The notes under the pieces are model-generated. The model was not told where the DNA came from. It worked only from the letters and a program-made list of their open reading frames with translations, and did no database searches. This document shows positions 44,302 to 53,510 of a stretch of 64,000 nt of DNA, piece after piece (the stretch's first letter is position 1; each line of letters starts with the position of its first letter). The DNA lies in assembly GCF_000013085.1 (NCBI RefSeq), contig NC_007643.1:2527001-2591000 (forward strand). Direction: 5' to 3'. Position numbers and translations under genes: made by a program. The DNA is from Rhodospirillum rubrum ATCC 11170 (GTDB taxonomy: Bacteria > Pseudomonadota > Alphaproteobacteria > Rhodospirillales > Rhodospirillaceae).

Positions 44302-46272
44302 TTACCCCTTGGACGGTTTTTTCCCTTCAAGGCTTAATAGAAGCGGTGAGAGATGCTGTTCGTAGCGGCGCCAGCGGGCGACCGAGGTTGCATAGATCGG
44401 CTGGCGCACCTGCCAGCGGCTGGCCGTCGCCACCGTCGCCTCCCGCTTATGGAACCTTAGAACCACCTCATCCCAGGCCAGACCGAGGAACTCCAGCATG
44501 GTTCGGCTGGCCTTCTCCTGGTCGGCGACCACGTCGGCATAATCGACCTCAAGCATCGGCAGCGGCAGGACCCTGCGCCAATGGGCCATCATCGCCAGAT
44601 AGGCCCGGGCATAGCGCCCCAGCGAAACCAGATCGTGGCGGTATTCGTGGCCGCCGGCGAAGCTTTGGAAATACAGGGATAGGCAGGTATCGACCAGATC
44701 GCGGCGGCAATGGATGATCCGCGCCTTGGGAAAGGCCAGGGCGAACAAGCCCAGGCGCAGGAAGTTGTTGGGCAGCTTATCGACCACCCGCCGCGCCTTG
44801 GGCCCGATTCGGGTCAGTTCGTGCAGATAATGGGCGGTGAAGCGATCAAGGATCGCCCCGTCCAGACCGGCGACACAGGCCGGATAGCCCCGCCGTCCCG
44901 CCTCGCCCACCCGCCACGGCAAGGAATGCTCGAAGCGGCTGACATGGGTTAGTTCGCCCGCCCCGGCGGCTTGGGGATGGCTGGCGATGATCTGTTCGAC
45001 CAAGGTGGTGCCCGAGCGCGGCAGGCCGACCACCAAAACCGGCGTCTCGCTGGGCGACCCCAGGCCGGCGAAGCGCTCGAACAGCGCCGGCGTGAACACC
45101 GTGCTCACCGCCTCGACGAAGCGGTCGTGGGCGTCGGCGTCGAAGGGGTGGTCGGCGGCCTTGAGCCGATTTGCTTGGGCGAAGGCGGCGAAGGCGCCGT
45201 CATAGTCCTGGCGATCATCAAGCACCTTGCCCGCCGCATAGGCGATATCGGCCGAGACGACGCCGGCGGCGCCTTGGGCCGTCCACCGCTCCAGGATGCG
45301 ATCGCCCAGCGCCTCGCCGCTCTTCATCTTGCCCGTCGCCGTCAGGCCCAAAGGAATATTGTCGTCTTCGGGCAGGGCGTCCCAGGCCGCGACATAGGCG
45401 CTCCGCGCCTCCGGAAAGCGGCCGGCGCGCACCAGGACATCGCCAAGCAGCCGACGGAAGCGCGGATCCTCGCCTTGCGTGCCCAGCCAGCCGACGGCCT
45501 CGGCCTCGGCCTCGTCAAGGGCGCCGGTGGTCATCAGGGCGCGGATCAGATTCTTGCGCACCTCCTGGCTTGTCGGCGCCAGGGCCACCGCCCGCCGATA
45601 AAGCGCCAGCGAGTCCTCGACCCGGTTGTCCTCGAGCAGGAAATTGGCGGCATCGTTCAGAACCAAAACATCGCCCGGGGCGCGGGCCACGCAGTCTTCC
45701 CAGGCAGCGCCGGCCGCTTCGTAATCCTCCTGGGCGGCCAGGATGCGCGCCCGGGCCAGCAGGATCGGCAGCGCGTCGGGGGCCAGGGCCCGCGCCCGGT
45801 CGATGGCGCTTCGCGCCCGCCCCAAATCCCCCTGGTCAAGCAGGGCCTGGGCGAGATTGAGATGGGCGAGCGCCATGCCCGGCGCCAGGGCCACCGCCCG
45901 ACCGAACTGGCGCAGCGCCTCCTCGGTCTGCCCCAGGCCGATCAGACAGCTTCCCAGATTGAGATGGGCGTCGGCGAAATCCTTGCGCGCCCGGATCGCC
46001 CGGCGGAACCATTCGGCCGCCGCCGCCAGATCGCCCCGCCGCTGATCGACCAACCCACGCAACAAAAGCGCCTCGGCGGCACGCGGCCGCAGGGCCAGGG
46101 CCCGGTCCAAAGCCAGCCGGGCGCGCTGGTCATCCCCCGCCCCCAGCCAATCCCGCGCCGCCCGGATCAACCCTTCGGGGCTGTTAAGATCGGGGCCAGG
46201 ATCGGGCCGTCCCAGGGCGACGGCGCCGGGGCGAAGGGTCGAAGAGCCGGGCGGTCTGGGCAGGCGGGGCAT
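44302..46272 (-). CDS. Tetratricopeptide-repeat protein with C-terminal sulfotransferase domain
   Basis: A 656-residue two-part protein. Residues about 25-350 are TPR-type repeats (for example DFADAHLNLGSCLIGLGQTE, then EEALRQFGRAVALAPGMALA). Residues about 410-640 form a sulfotransferase domain with the 5'-phosphosulfate loop VLVVGLPRSGTTLVEQIIAS and the 3'-phosphate region around ARIIHCRRDLVDTCLSLYFQ. The family is widespread in bacteria; targets are mostly unknown and may be proteins or surface glycans. No signal peptide is evident. It is followed on the same strand by the porin pair, but a role in surface modification is only a guess from that position. Confidence 0.88.
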   Translation of the reverse strand: MPRLPRPPGSSTLRPGAVALGRPDPGPDLNSPEGLIRAARDWLGAGDDQRARLALDRALALRPRAAEALLLRGLVDQRRGDLAAAAEWFRRAIRARKDFADAHLNLGSCLIGLGQTEEALRQFGRAVALAPGMALAHLNLAQALLDQGDLGRARSAIDRARALAPDALPILLARARILAAQEDYEAAGAAWEDCVARAPGDVLVLNDAANFLLEDNRVEDSLALYRRAVALAPTSQEVRKNLIRALMTTGALDEAEAEAVGWLGTQGEDPRFRRLLGDVLVRAGRFPEARSAYVAAWDALPEDDNIPLGLTATGKMKSGEALGDRILERWTAQGAAGVVSADIAYAAGKVLDDRQDYDGAFAAFAQANRLKAADHPFDADAHDRFVEAVSTVFTPALFERFAGLGSPSETPVLVVGLPRSGTTLVEQIIASHPQAAGAGELTHVSRFEHSLPWRVGEAGRRGYPACVAGLDGAILDRFTAHYLHELTRIGPKARRVVDKLPNNFLRLGLFALAFPKARIIHCRRDLVDTCLSLYFQSFAGGHEYRHDLVSLGRYARAYLAMMAHWRRVLPLPMLEVDYADVVADQEKASRTMLEFLGLAWDEVVLRFHKREATVATASRWQVRQPIYATSVARWRRYEQHLSPLLLSLEGKKPSKG

Positions 46273-46341
46273 CGCGGTGAGTCCTTATCAAGGAGAAGCG
46301 GCAGCGGAGCGGCGTGAGGGAACGGGAGGAACGGGGAAGCG

Positions 46342-47268
46342 TCACCCCCCGTCGGCTAGGCAAGCGGGCACGCCGGCGGCGCGCAGCCAGTCGATGAAGC
46401 AGGCGACCCGGGGGTTTTCCAAATTGGCCGCCGGGGCGACGGCGAAATAGGAGAAATCGGCCGGGCGGCTGAGACCGGCGAAGGGCCGGACCAAACGCCC
46501 GGTGCGCAGGTGGTCCTCGACCAGGGCGGTGCGTCCCAGGGCGACACCGACGCCGGCCAGACAGGCCTGGACCAGGGCCGAGCCATCGGTGAAGCCGATC
46601 CCGCCATCGGGGGCTACCCCTTCAATGCCTTCGGCGGCCAACCACAGCCGCCAATAAAGCCAGGGCTCGCCGGCGGTCTCGTCGATGCTGCGCAGAAGCG
46701 TGTGGTGGCGCAGATCGGCCAAGCCGCGCAGCGGCAAGGCCCCATTGAGCAACGAGGGCGCGCAGACCGGGAAGACCTCCTCGGCCAGAAACGGAATGGC
46801 GCGCAGGCCGGGATAGATGCCCCGGCCATAGCGGATGGCCATGTCGATGCCATCGCGGTTGAAGTCGGCGAAGCGGTTTTCCGACAGCATGCGCAGATGA
46901 ACCTCCGGGCAGGCCGCCTGGAAGTCGGGCAGGCGCGGCGCCAGCCAATTGGCGCAAAAGCTCGGCAGCACCGACACCGTCAACCGGCCGGCCAGTCCGC
47001 CCTCGCGCAGGCGTTCGCCGGCGCGGGCCAGGCGATCAAAGCCCCGGCTGAGGTCTGGCAGATAGGCCTGCCCCTCCTCGGTCAATTCCAGACCGCGCGG
47101 CAGGCGGCGGAACAGGCACAGGCCCAGCACGTCTTCCAGGCCCTTGACCTGATGACTGACGGCGGCCGGAGTCACCCCCAGTTCCTCGGCCGCCCGGGTG
47201 AACCCGCCATGGCGGGCGGCGGCCTCGAAGGCGCGCAGGGCGTTAAGCGGCGGCAGACGGCGGCTCAT
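46342..47268 (-). CDS. LysR-type transcriptional regulator, GcvA-like (second of a pair)
   Basis: A 308-residue LysR regulator. The winged HTH (LNALRAFEAAARHGGFTRAA, then LGVTPAAVSHQVKGLED) is followed by a substrate-binding domain beginning GRLTVSVLPSFCANWLAPRL. The N-terminal region is close to GcvA/AmpR types. Its ATG overlaps the stop of the preceding LysR gene as ATGA, and GAGG lies upstream inside that gene. The C-terminal inducer domain differs more from its neighbour than the DNA-binding domain does. The usual divergent target gene is absent: the next gene downstream is the TPR-sulfotransferase. Confidence 0.92.
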   Translation of the reverse strand: MSRRLPPLNALRAFEAAARHGGFTRAAEELGVTPAAVSHQVKGLEDVLGLCLFRRLPRGLELTEEGQAYLPDLSRGFDRLARAGERLREGGLAGRLTVSVLPSFCANWLAPRLPDFQAACPEVHLRMLSENRFADFNRDGIDMAIRYGRGIYPGLRAIPFLAEEVFPVCAPSLLNGALPLRGLADLRHHTLLRSIDETAGEPWLYWRLWLAAEGIEGVAPDGGIGFTDGSALVQACLAGVGVALGRTALVEDHLRTGRLVRPFAGLSRPADFSYFAVAPAANLENPRVACFIDWLRAAGVPACLADGG

Positions 47269-48218
47269 GACGGATCCTCGCCAAGAAGATCGGGCTGCGC
47301 CCCGGCGCCGGCGCCACCGCGACCGGCGGTTTCCAGCAGCCAGCCGATGAAGGCCGCCGCCTTGGGGTTGGTCTGCGACGGCGGCGGCACCACCACCCAG
47401 TAACTGAAGTCGGCTGGGCGGGACACCGGAAAGGGGCGGACCAGCCGTCCCGAGCGCAGGAGTTCGGTGACCAGTCCCGACCGTCCGATGCCAACCCCCA
47501 GGCCGGCGACGCAGGCATGGATCATGGCGATCGATTCGGTAAAGCCGTGACCGGCCTCGAGATCGATATCCGTCACCCCGGCCTCGGCCAGCCAGGGCTC
47601 CCACCCCGTCCACGGCTCGCCGGGCAGGATCCCCGGGTCGTGGAGCAAAACGTGATGGCGCAGATCGGCGAAGCCGCGCAGCGGCACCGGACCGTTGAGC
47701 AGGGCCGGGGCGCAGATCGGGAAAACCTCTTCCTCGAGGATGCGGTAGCTCGCCAGACCCGGATAGATGCCGCCGCCATAGCGGATCCCCAGATCAACGC
47801 GTTCGCGGATAAAGTCGACCGTGCGCGGCGTCGAGCGCAGATCAAGCAGGATATCGGGATAGCGGCGCAGGAACGAAGCCAGCCGCGGCGCCAGCCAGCC
47901 GGCGGCGAAGGACGGCAGGACGCTGACCGTCAGCCGGCCGACCAGGGCGCCGCGCTTGAGCCGCTCGCTGGCGCGGGCCAATTGATCAAAGCCGGCGGTG
48001 AGTTCGGGCAGATAGGCCCGCCCGGCCGCCGTCAGCTCCAACCCCTTGGCAAGGCGATGAAAGAGGCTGACGCCCAAGGCGTCCTCCAACCCCTTCACCT
48101 GATGGCTGACCGCCGCCGGAGTGACATGCAACTCGCGGGCGGCGCCGGTAAACCCGCCGTGGCGGGCGGCGGCCTCGAAGGCGCGCAACGCGTTGAGCGG
48201 CGGCAGGCGGCGGACCAC
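47265..48218 (-). CDS. LysR-type transcriptional regulator, GcvA-like (first of a pair)
   Basis: A 317-residue LysR regulator starting at GTG 48218 with AAAGGGA upstream. Its first 60 residues are nearly the same as the following regulator (RLPPLNALRAFEAAARHGGF is shared), which indicates duplication. The inducer-binding domain begins GRLTVSVLPSFAAGWLAPRL. The C-terminal tail is Gly/Ala-rich (TAGRGGAGAGAQPDLLGEDP). The divergent neighbour is a DUF1127 gene (48364), which is the most likely regulated promoter if either protein follows LysR habits. Confidence 0.92.
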   Translation of the reverse strand: MVRRLPPLNALRAFEAAARHGGFTGAARELHVTPAAVSHQVKGLEDALGVSLFHRLAKGLELTAAGRAYLPELTAGFDQLARASERLKRGALVGRLTVSVLPSFAAGWLAPRLASFLRRYPDILLDLRSTPRTVDFIRERVDLGIRYGGGIYPGLASYRILEEEVFPICAPALLNGPVPLRGFADLRHHVLLHDPGILPGEPWTGWEPWLAEAGVTDIDLEAGHGFTESIAMIHACVAGLGVGIGRSGLVTELLRSGRLVRPFPVSRPADFSYWVVVPPPSQTNPKAAAFIGWLLETAGRGGAGAGAQPDLLGEDPS

Positions 48219-48363
48219 GGCAGTCCCTTTGCGGATGGCTTATTTTTCCTAAACCTCGTGCCGAGAAAGCCTCGTTTGCGGCCCTTCGTCAAGATCCTCA
48301 TCTTCTTAACAGACGCCGGACGGGGGAATGGCCCCCACCGGACGCCGAAGAAGGAAGCCGACC

Positions 48364-48714
48364 ATGACACCGCCGATGGGCTGTATCGCCACCCCCTGCG
48401 CCCCATCCGTCGCGTCGACGGGCAGCCCCCTCTCTCCGGGGTACGAAGCCCCCCTCTCCGCCCCCAGCCACGCCCGGGACAAGATGCCAAGGGGCTGGCT
48501 GAGAAGCGGGATCACCCGTCTGCTGATCGGGCTGATCGATCGCGCCTGGGATCGCGCCGAATACAAGCGCCAAAAGCGCCAGCTTGCCGCCCTCGATGAT
48601 CGGGCGCTGGCCGATATCGGGCTTTCGCGCGCGGAGGCCGATCCGTTCTTCGATTACCCGAGCCAGGGCGGCGGCGACCTCGATCCCCTTCGCCAGTCCA
48701 ATTTTTTCCGCTAA
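48364..48714 (+). CDS. DUF1127 domain protein
   Basis: A 116-residue protein ending in the DUF1127 motif (KRQKRQLAALDDRALADIGL followed by SRAEAD), an Arg-rich C-terminal domain. In alphaproteobacteria such proteins have been linked to phosphate and carbon metabolism and to RNA binding. The first 50 residues are Pro/Ser-rich and not conserved; a later start (ATG 48484, MPRGWL) would leave the core only. GGAAG precedes ATG 48364. A hairpin (GGCCCCGGAA/TTCCGGGGCC, 48729-48762) follows without a T-run. Confidence 0.8.
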   Translation: MTPPMGCIATPCAPSVASTGSPLSPGYEAPLSAPSHARDKMPRGWLRSGITRLLIGLIDRAWDRAEYKRQKRQLAALDDRALADIGLSRAEADPFFDYPSQGGGDLDPLRQSNFFR

Positions 48715-48843
48715 CCCCTCCCCAACCGGGCCCCGGAAGGTAAAAACCATTCCGGGGCCGTTAAGGAAACCGCAACCACCCTGAGGCTAAACCGAGAGCG
48801 CTTCCGGATCGTACTTCTTTCTTTTCTTGGAGAGACCCGCCCG

Positions 48844-49596
48844 ATGACCGCTCCCGATCCAATGCGGACCATGGAAAATCGCCTGCTCCACAGCCTGGAC
48901 CAAGGACTCTTCCTGGGGGACGGCCGCGATGGCGCCGTTCTTGCCGAATGGATGGTCATTTGCGGTGACCTCCCGGATTCGACGATCCTCTGCGACCTGC
49001 CCGTCTTGCTCGGCCGTCTATCCCGAGACGGCGGGCAGGTGGACAGACTAAGCCGATGCGGCCTGCTGCCCAAACAGGGCAGCCGGCCGCTGTTCTTCCA
49101 GGCCCTGGCCGCCCAGGTCGCCTCCCATGCCCGGCGCCTTGCCGATCACGCCCGCGATCTGTCGGGCGAGAGCGCGCCGAGCGCCTTTCCCGCCCGCATC
49201 GACGCCCTGCGCCGCCAGGGCGAGCATCTGCGCGGCCAGATCGACGTTCTGTTCGATGCCGGCTATGCGGTTGAGAAAGAACGCGAAAGACTTGAGGAAA
49301 GCTGCCGCCGGCTGACCGCGACCCTCGACAAGCTGCGCGCCGAGATCGCTGACAGCCTTGACAGCTTCCTGGTCGATCGCGCCGGCGCTGCCCGCACCCT
49401 GGCCCAATTGGCCGAGGCCGCCGGTCTGGTCGATCGCGCCCAAGCCCTGCGCGCCCTGCCCCGGCTGGCGTTTTCTCCCGCCGTCGCCGTACAGCCGGCG
49501 CGCGATCCGGCGCGCCCGACCCGCGGCCGCATCGCCCTTGCCCCCGCCCCGCGCCCGCGCGAGCCTCAGCTCCGCCACCCGGCGTCGTCCGGCTAA
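48844..49596 (+). CDS. Protein of unknown function with a helical/coiled-coil centre
   Basis: I do not recognise this 250-residue protein. The N-terminal 60 residues form a compact acidic segment (MENRLLHSLDQGLFLGDGRD). The centre (about 85-180) is strongly helical with a probable coiled coil (EKERERLEESCRRLTATLDK, LRAEIADSLDSFL). The C-terminal 45 residues are Pro/Ala/Arg-rich and disordered-looking. There is no membrane helix or signal. ATG 48844 follows GGAGAGACCCGCCCG. It stands alone between the DUF1127 and pterin genes. Confidence 0.7.
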   Translation: MTAPDPMRTMENRLLHSLDQGLFLGDGRDGAVLAEWMVICGDLPDSTILCDLPVLLGRLSRDGGQVDRLSRCGLLPKQGSRPLFFQALAAQVASHARRLADHARDLSGESAPSAFPARIDALRRQGEHLRGQIDVLFDAGYAVEKERERLEESCRRLTATLDKLRAEIADSLDSFLVDRAGAARTLAQLAEAAGLVDRAQALRALPRLAFSPAVAVQPARDPARPTRGRIALAPAPRPREPQLRHPASSG

Positions 49597-49755
49597 ACCG
49601 GCCGAAATCCGCCATGCCTACATAGGTAGTCCGATCGTTGCGAAAAGGCATCGGTTCGTTTTGGGCCAAACGCATCCTTGTGGCGTTTCCCGCTGGCCTG
49701 AGGGCCTGACCTCGCCTATGTGTTAGGGGATGATCGTCCATCCGTCGCGAGCCCC

Positions 49756-50562
49756 ATGACCGAGCCTTCGTCCGCCCTTCCCCAGCCGCCCGCCCCGCAA
49801 ACCCTGCCGCGCGTGGCCCTGGTCACCGGCGCCGCCCGTCGGCTTGGCCGGGCGATGGCCCTTGAACTGGCGGGGCGCGGCTTCGACGTGGCCGTCCATC
49901 ACCGCGACTCGCAAGCCGATGCCGAGGAAACCGCCCGCGACGTGCGGGCCTTGGGCCAAAGGGCGGTGGTGCTGAGCGCCGATCTCGCCGATGTCGAGGA
50001 AACCACGGCCCTGATCGCCGCCACCGGCGCCGCCCTCGGCCCGCTTGGCGTGCTGGTCAACAACGCCTCGCTGTTCGAATTGGACCTGTGGCACAGCGTC
50101 ACGCGCCAGTCCTGGGACAGCCACATGGACGTCAACCTGCGTGCGCCCTTTCTGCTGAGTCAGGGGATGGCGGCGGCCCTGCCCGAGGCGGCAACCGGGG
50201 TGATCGTCAATCTGATCGATCAGCGGGTGTGGAATCTCACGCCTTATTTCATGACCTATACCCTGAGCAAGGCCGGCTTGTGGACGCTGACGCGAACCCT
50301 GGCCATGGCCCTTGCCCCGCGCATCCGGGTCAATGCCATCGGCCCCGGCCCCGCCCTGCCCAGCCCGCGCCAAAGCGAAGAGGACTTCGCCCGCCAGGCG
50401 GCGGCGACGCCGCTTGGCCATGGCACCACCCCCGATGAGATCGCCCGCGCCCTTGGCTTCATTCTGGATGCCCCGGCCCTGACCGGCCAGATGATCGCCC
50501 TTGACGGCGGTCAGCATCTGGGATGGTCGCAGCCCGGACAGACCGTCAGCCTGGGCGAATAG
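49756..50562 (+). CDS. folM: SDR-family pteridine/dihydromonapterin reductase-like protein
   Basis: Short-chain dehydrogenase with the cofactor motif VTGAARRLGRAMALELAG, VLVNNASLFELDLW, and the catalytic Tyr/Lys in YFMTYTLSKAGLWTLTR. The Arg-rich TGAARRLGR start and NNASLF are typical of FolM/PTR1 reductases, which reduce dihydromonapterin or dihydrofolate with NADPH. The neighbouring dihydroneopterin aldolase supports a pterin role. ATG 49756 (MTEPSS) was preferred to ATG 49720 because the extra 12 residues look non-conserved; neither has a strong ribosome site. The symbol rests on family and context. Confidence 0.82.
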   Translation: MTEPSSALPQPPAPQTLPRVALVTGAARRLGRAMALELAGRGFDVAVHHRDSQADAEETARDVRALGQRAVVLSADLADVEETTALIAATGAALGPLGVLVNNASLFELDLWHSVTRQSWDSHMDVNLRAPFLLSQGMAAALPEAATGVIVNLIDQRVWNLTPYFMTYTLSKAGLWTLTRTLAMALAPRIRVNAIGPGPALPSPRQSEEDFARQAAATPLGHGTTPDEIARALGFILDAPALTGQMIALDGGQHLGWSQPGQTVSLGE

Positions 50563-50731
50563 ACGATAAAGACCGGCCGCCGTCCCGCGATATCGGCCCC
50601 AAGGGGCAACCCCGGGAAGGCCCGCCCACCCGATTAAGGCTGGAGTCCTCGCCGCAAGACGAGGGCCCGGGCCCGCAAGCCCTTCCGACGCCCGGCGGCT
50701 CGCCGGCCGCCGCACGCAGGAGAGTCCGCCC

Positions 50732-51151
50732 TTGAGCAACCGCAAGACATCCGTCATCGAACCCTTGCGTATCGCCGATGCCCGCGCCGCCTTGCGCCAC
50801 GTTTTCGTGCGCGATCTGGTGCTCGCCGCCAATATCGGCGTCCATCCCCACGAACACCGGGCGCCGCAGCGCGTCTGCATCAACCTTGACCTCGCCGTGC
50901 GCGAGGATGGCCGACCGCTTGGCGACCAGCTTGATAACGTCGTGTGCTACGAGACCATCGTCGTCCGCGTGCGCTCGATCGCCCGCGATGGTCACGTCAA
51001 TCTGGTCGAGACCCTGGCCGAGCGGGTCGCCAGCCTGTGCCTGCAAGACCCCCGCGTGGTGTCGGCCCGGGTGCGGATCGAAAAACTCGACGTTTTCGAA
51101 GATACCCACTCTGTTGGTGTAGAGATCGAGCGGTTCAATCCGCTGCCCTAG
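50732..51151 (+). CDS. folB: Dihydroneopterin aldolase
   Basis: Cleaves 7,8-dihydroneopterin in folate synthesis. The 139-residue protein has the FolB pattern FVRDLVLAANIGVHPHEHRA, PQRVCINLDLAV, DNVVCYETIVVRVRSIARDG and the active-site segment HVNLVETLAERVASLCLQDP. The start is TTG at 50732, chosen for AGGAG 9 nt upstream. It sits 169 bp after the reductase gene; the gap is GC-rich with no recognisable element. Confidence 0.92.
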   Translation: MSNRKTSVIEPLRIADARAALRHVFVRDLVLAANIGVHPHEHRAPQRVCINLDLAVREDGRPLGDQLDNVVCYETIVVRVRSIARDGHVNLVETLAERVASLCLQDPRVVSARVRIEKLDVFEDTHSVGVEIERFNPLP

Positions 51152-51519
51152 GCCTGTTCCCTTAAAGTCTGTAGGGGAAAGCCAAAACCTGCTCGAAGGA
51201 CTAGGGCTAGGGCCGGAGTTGTGCACACGGCCCGGTGCCGGGGTAAAGGGGAGACATACCCCCCTCTCCCTCCCTTCCCCCTCGGGTTGTCGCAAAACGA
51301 AAACAATCTTATTGAGTAAATTCAGTATGTTAGAATGTCTGCCTAAAAAACAGGCAGCCCCTGTAGACCTCCGGGTTTCTGCGGGTTTGGGACGGACCGC
51401 CGGGAGTTTTCCACAGGGTTGCCCACAGAAATCGTGGATAGCTTCCGCCTTGACAGGCCACACAGGCACCCTCCCGATTCGGATCGTGCCGCGAAAACGG
51501 CCGAAAGGGCCCTTGGCCA
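51152..51519. other. Gap between folB and uvrC
   Basis: 368 bp. A short AT-rich pocket (about 51295-51345, AAAACGAAAACAATCTTATTG) stands out from the GC-rich surroundings; TTGTCG and TATTGA there are 17 bp apart and could be a promoter. TTGACA occurs at 51451-51456 nearer uvrC, without a good -10. A 102-codon frame through the region (51219-51527) lacks a ribosome site and normal codon use, so I do not call it. Confidence 0.4.
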
Positions 51520-53439
51520 ATGACTGACCTGCCCGTCGACGAGCCCGACCGGGACGACGGCGCCGATCAGCCCGACGCCGGCGCCGACCCCGCCACCCCA
51601 CGCGGGGTCGAGGCGATCCGCGCCGCCTTGCGGACGATGCCATCAAGCCCCGGCGTCTATCGCATGATCGATGGCAAGGGCGATGTTCTCTATGTGGGCA
51701 AGGCGCGCAATCTGAAGCGCCGGGTGATCAACTACACCCAGCCCCATCGCCTGCCGGTGCGCATCCAACGGATGATCGCCGCCACCCTGACGATGGAGGT
51801 GCTGACCACCCATACCGAAGCCGAGGCGCTGCTTCTTGAATCCAACCTGATCAAGAAGCTGAAGCCGCGCTACAACATCCTTTTGCGCGACGACAAATCC
51901 TTCCCTTATATCGAGATCACCTCCGATCACGCCTTTCCTCGCATCGTCAAATTCCGCGGCACCCTGCGCAAAGGGGGGGAATATTTCGGCCCCTTCGCCT
52001 CGGCCGGCGCCGTCACCAGTACGCTCACCGCCTTGCAGAAAACCTTTTTGCTGCGCACCTGCGCCGATAACGTTTTTGCCAGTCGCAGCCGGCCTTGCCT
52101 GCTGTTCCAAATCAAGCGCTGCGCCGCGCCCTGCGTCGATCGGGTGGCGGAGGCGGATTACAAGGCCCTGGTCGAAGAGGCCCGCGCCTTCCTCAGCGGC
52201 TCAAGCAAGGCGCTCCAGCACGATCTGGCCAAGCGCATGGACGAGGCGGCCCAGGCCCTGGATTACGAACAGGCGGCGATCTTCCGCGACCGCATCAAGG
52301 CGCTGACCAATGTCCAGTCCCATCAGGATATCAATCTGCCGACCCTGGGCGAGGCCGATGTCATCGCCTGCCATCAGGCCGGCGGCCAGACCTGCGTCCA
52401 GGTCTTCTTTTTCCGTGGCGGCCGCAACAACGGCAACCGCTCGTTCTTTCCCGCCCATGCCGGCGACGAGGGCCTGCCCGAGGTGCTCGAAGCCTTCCTC
52501 GGCCAGTTCTACGCCGGCTTCCCGCCGCCGCGCGAGATCTTGCTGCTGACCGACATTCCCCACCACGATCTGGTCGAACAGGCGCTTTGCCTGCGCGCCG
52601 GCCACCGGGTGCGTCTGGTGGTGCCGCGCCGCGGGTCGCGGCGCAAGCTGATCGACCACGCGTTGGCCAATGCCCGCGAAGCTTTGGGCCGACGGCTGGC
52701 CGAAAGCTCGGCCCAGCGCACCTTGCTGGAGGGGACGGCCGTGGCCTTCGGTCTCGACGGGCCGCTCCAGCGGGTCGAGATCTACGACAACAGCCATATC
52801 TCGGGAACCCACGCGGTGGGCGGCATGGTGGTGGCCGGACCGGAAGGCTTCATGAAGGCCGCCTATCGCAAATTCAACATCCGCTCGCCCGATATCACCC
52901 CGGGCGACGACTACGCCATGATGCGCGAGGTGATGATCCGGCGCTTCGCCCGCGCCCGTAAGGAAGACCCCGACCGCGACCGTGGCCAGTGGCCCGATCT
53001 GGTGCTGATCGACGGCGGCCTCGGCCAGCTCAACGCCGTCCGCGAGGCCCTGGCCGAGATCGGCGTCGAGGACGTGCCGCTGGTCGGCGTCGCCAAGGGC
53101 CCCGACCGCGATGCCGGACGCGAGCGGTTCTTCGTTCCGGGGCGGCCACCCTTCATGCTGCGCCACAACGATCCGGTTTTGTATTTCATCCAGCGCCTGC
53201 GCGACGAGGCCCACCGCTTCGCCATCGGCAGCCATCGCACCCGGCGTTCAAAAGCGATCGGAGTCTCGCCCCTTGATAGCGTTCCGGGCATCGGCGCCAG
53301 CCGCAAGAAAGCCCTTCTCCACCATTTCGGCTCGGCCAAGGCGGTTTCCCAGGCCGGATTGACCGATCTGGAGGCGGTGGAGGGGATCAGCGCCGCCCTG
53401 GCCAAAAAACTCTATGACCACTTCCACAGCGAGGGATAA
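51520..53439 (+). CDS. uvrC: Excinuclease ABC subunit C
   Basis: Nuclease of nucleotide-excision repair that makes both incisions around a UvrAB-marked lesion. The 639-residue chain has the GIY-YIG domain ([20 protein letters not shown]), the UVR motif ([20 protein letters not shown]), the RNase H-like C-terminal nuclease ([34 protein letters not shown]) and a HhH2 tail ([20 protein letters not shown]). An acidic N-terminal extension (about 25 residues) is unusual but common in relatives. It precedes pgsA, a conserved neighbour pair. Confidence 0.96.
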   Translation: MTDLPVDEPDRDDGADQPDAGADPATPRGVEAIRAALRTMPSSPGVYRMIDGKGDVLYVGKARNLKRRVINYTQPHRLPVRIQRMIAATLTMEVLTTHTEAEALLLESNLIKKLKPRYNILLRDDKSFPYIEITSDHAFPRIVKFRGTLRKGGEYFGPFASAGAVTSTLTALQKTFLLRTCADNVFASRSRPCLLFQIKRCAAPCVDRVAEADYKALVEEARAFLSGSSKALQHDLAKRMDEAAQALDYEQAAIFRDRIKALTNVQSHQDINLPTLGEADVIACHQAGGQTCVQVFFFRGGRNNGNRSFFPAHAGDEGLPEVLEAFLGQFYAGFPPPREILLLTDIPHHDLVEQALCLRAGHRVRLVVPRRGSRRKLIDHALANAREALGRRLAESSAQRTLLEGTAVAFGLDGPLQRVEIYDNSHISGTHAVGGMVVAGPEGFMKAAYRKFNIRSPDITPGDDYAMMREVMIRRFARARKEDPDRDRGQWPDLVLIDGGLGQLNAVREALAEIGVEDVPLVGVAKGPDRDAGRERFFVPGRPPFMLRHNDPVLYFIQRLRDEAHRFAIGSHRTRRSKAIGVSPLDSVPGIGASRKKALLHHFGSAKAVSQAGLTDLEAVEGISAALAKKLYDHFHSEG

Positions 53440-53510
53440 AGTCGCCCTCAATGATCCGAAGGGGTGCGCCTTGCCCCCGCACCCTATCACACCGCCGCGG
53501 GGACCAGCCC

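Noticed and set aside
51219-51527. 102-codon forward frame before uvrC
   Set aside because: Poor codon use, no ribosome site, overlaps the uvrC start in another phase.
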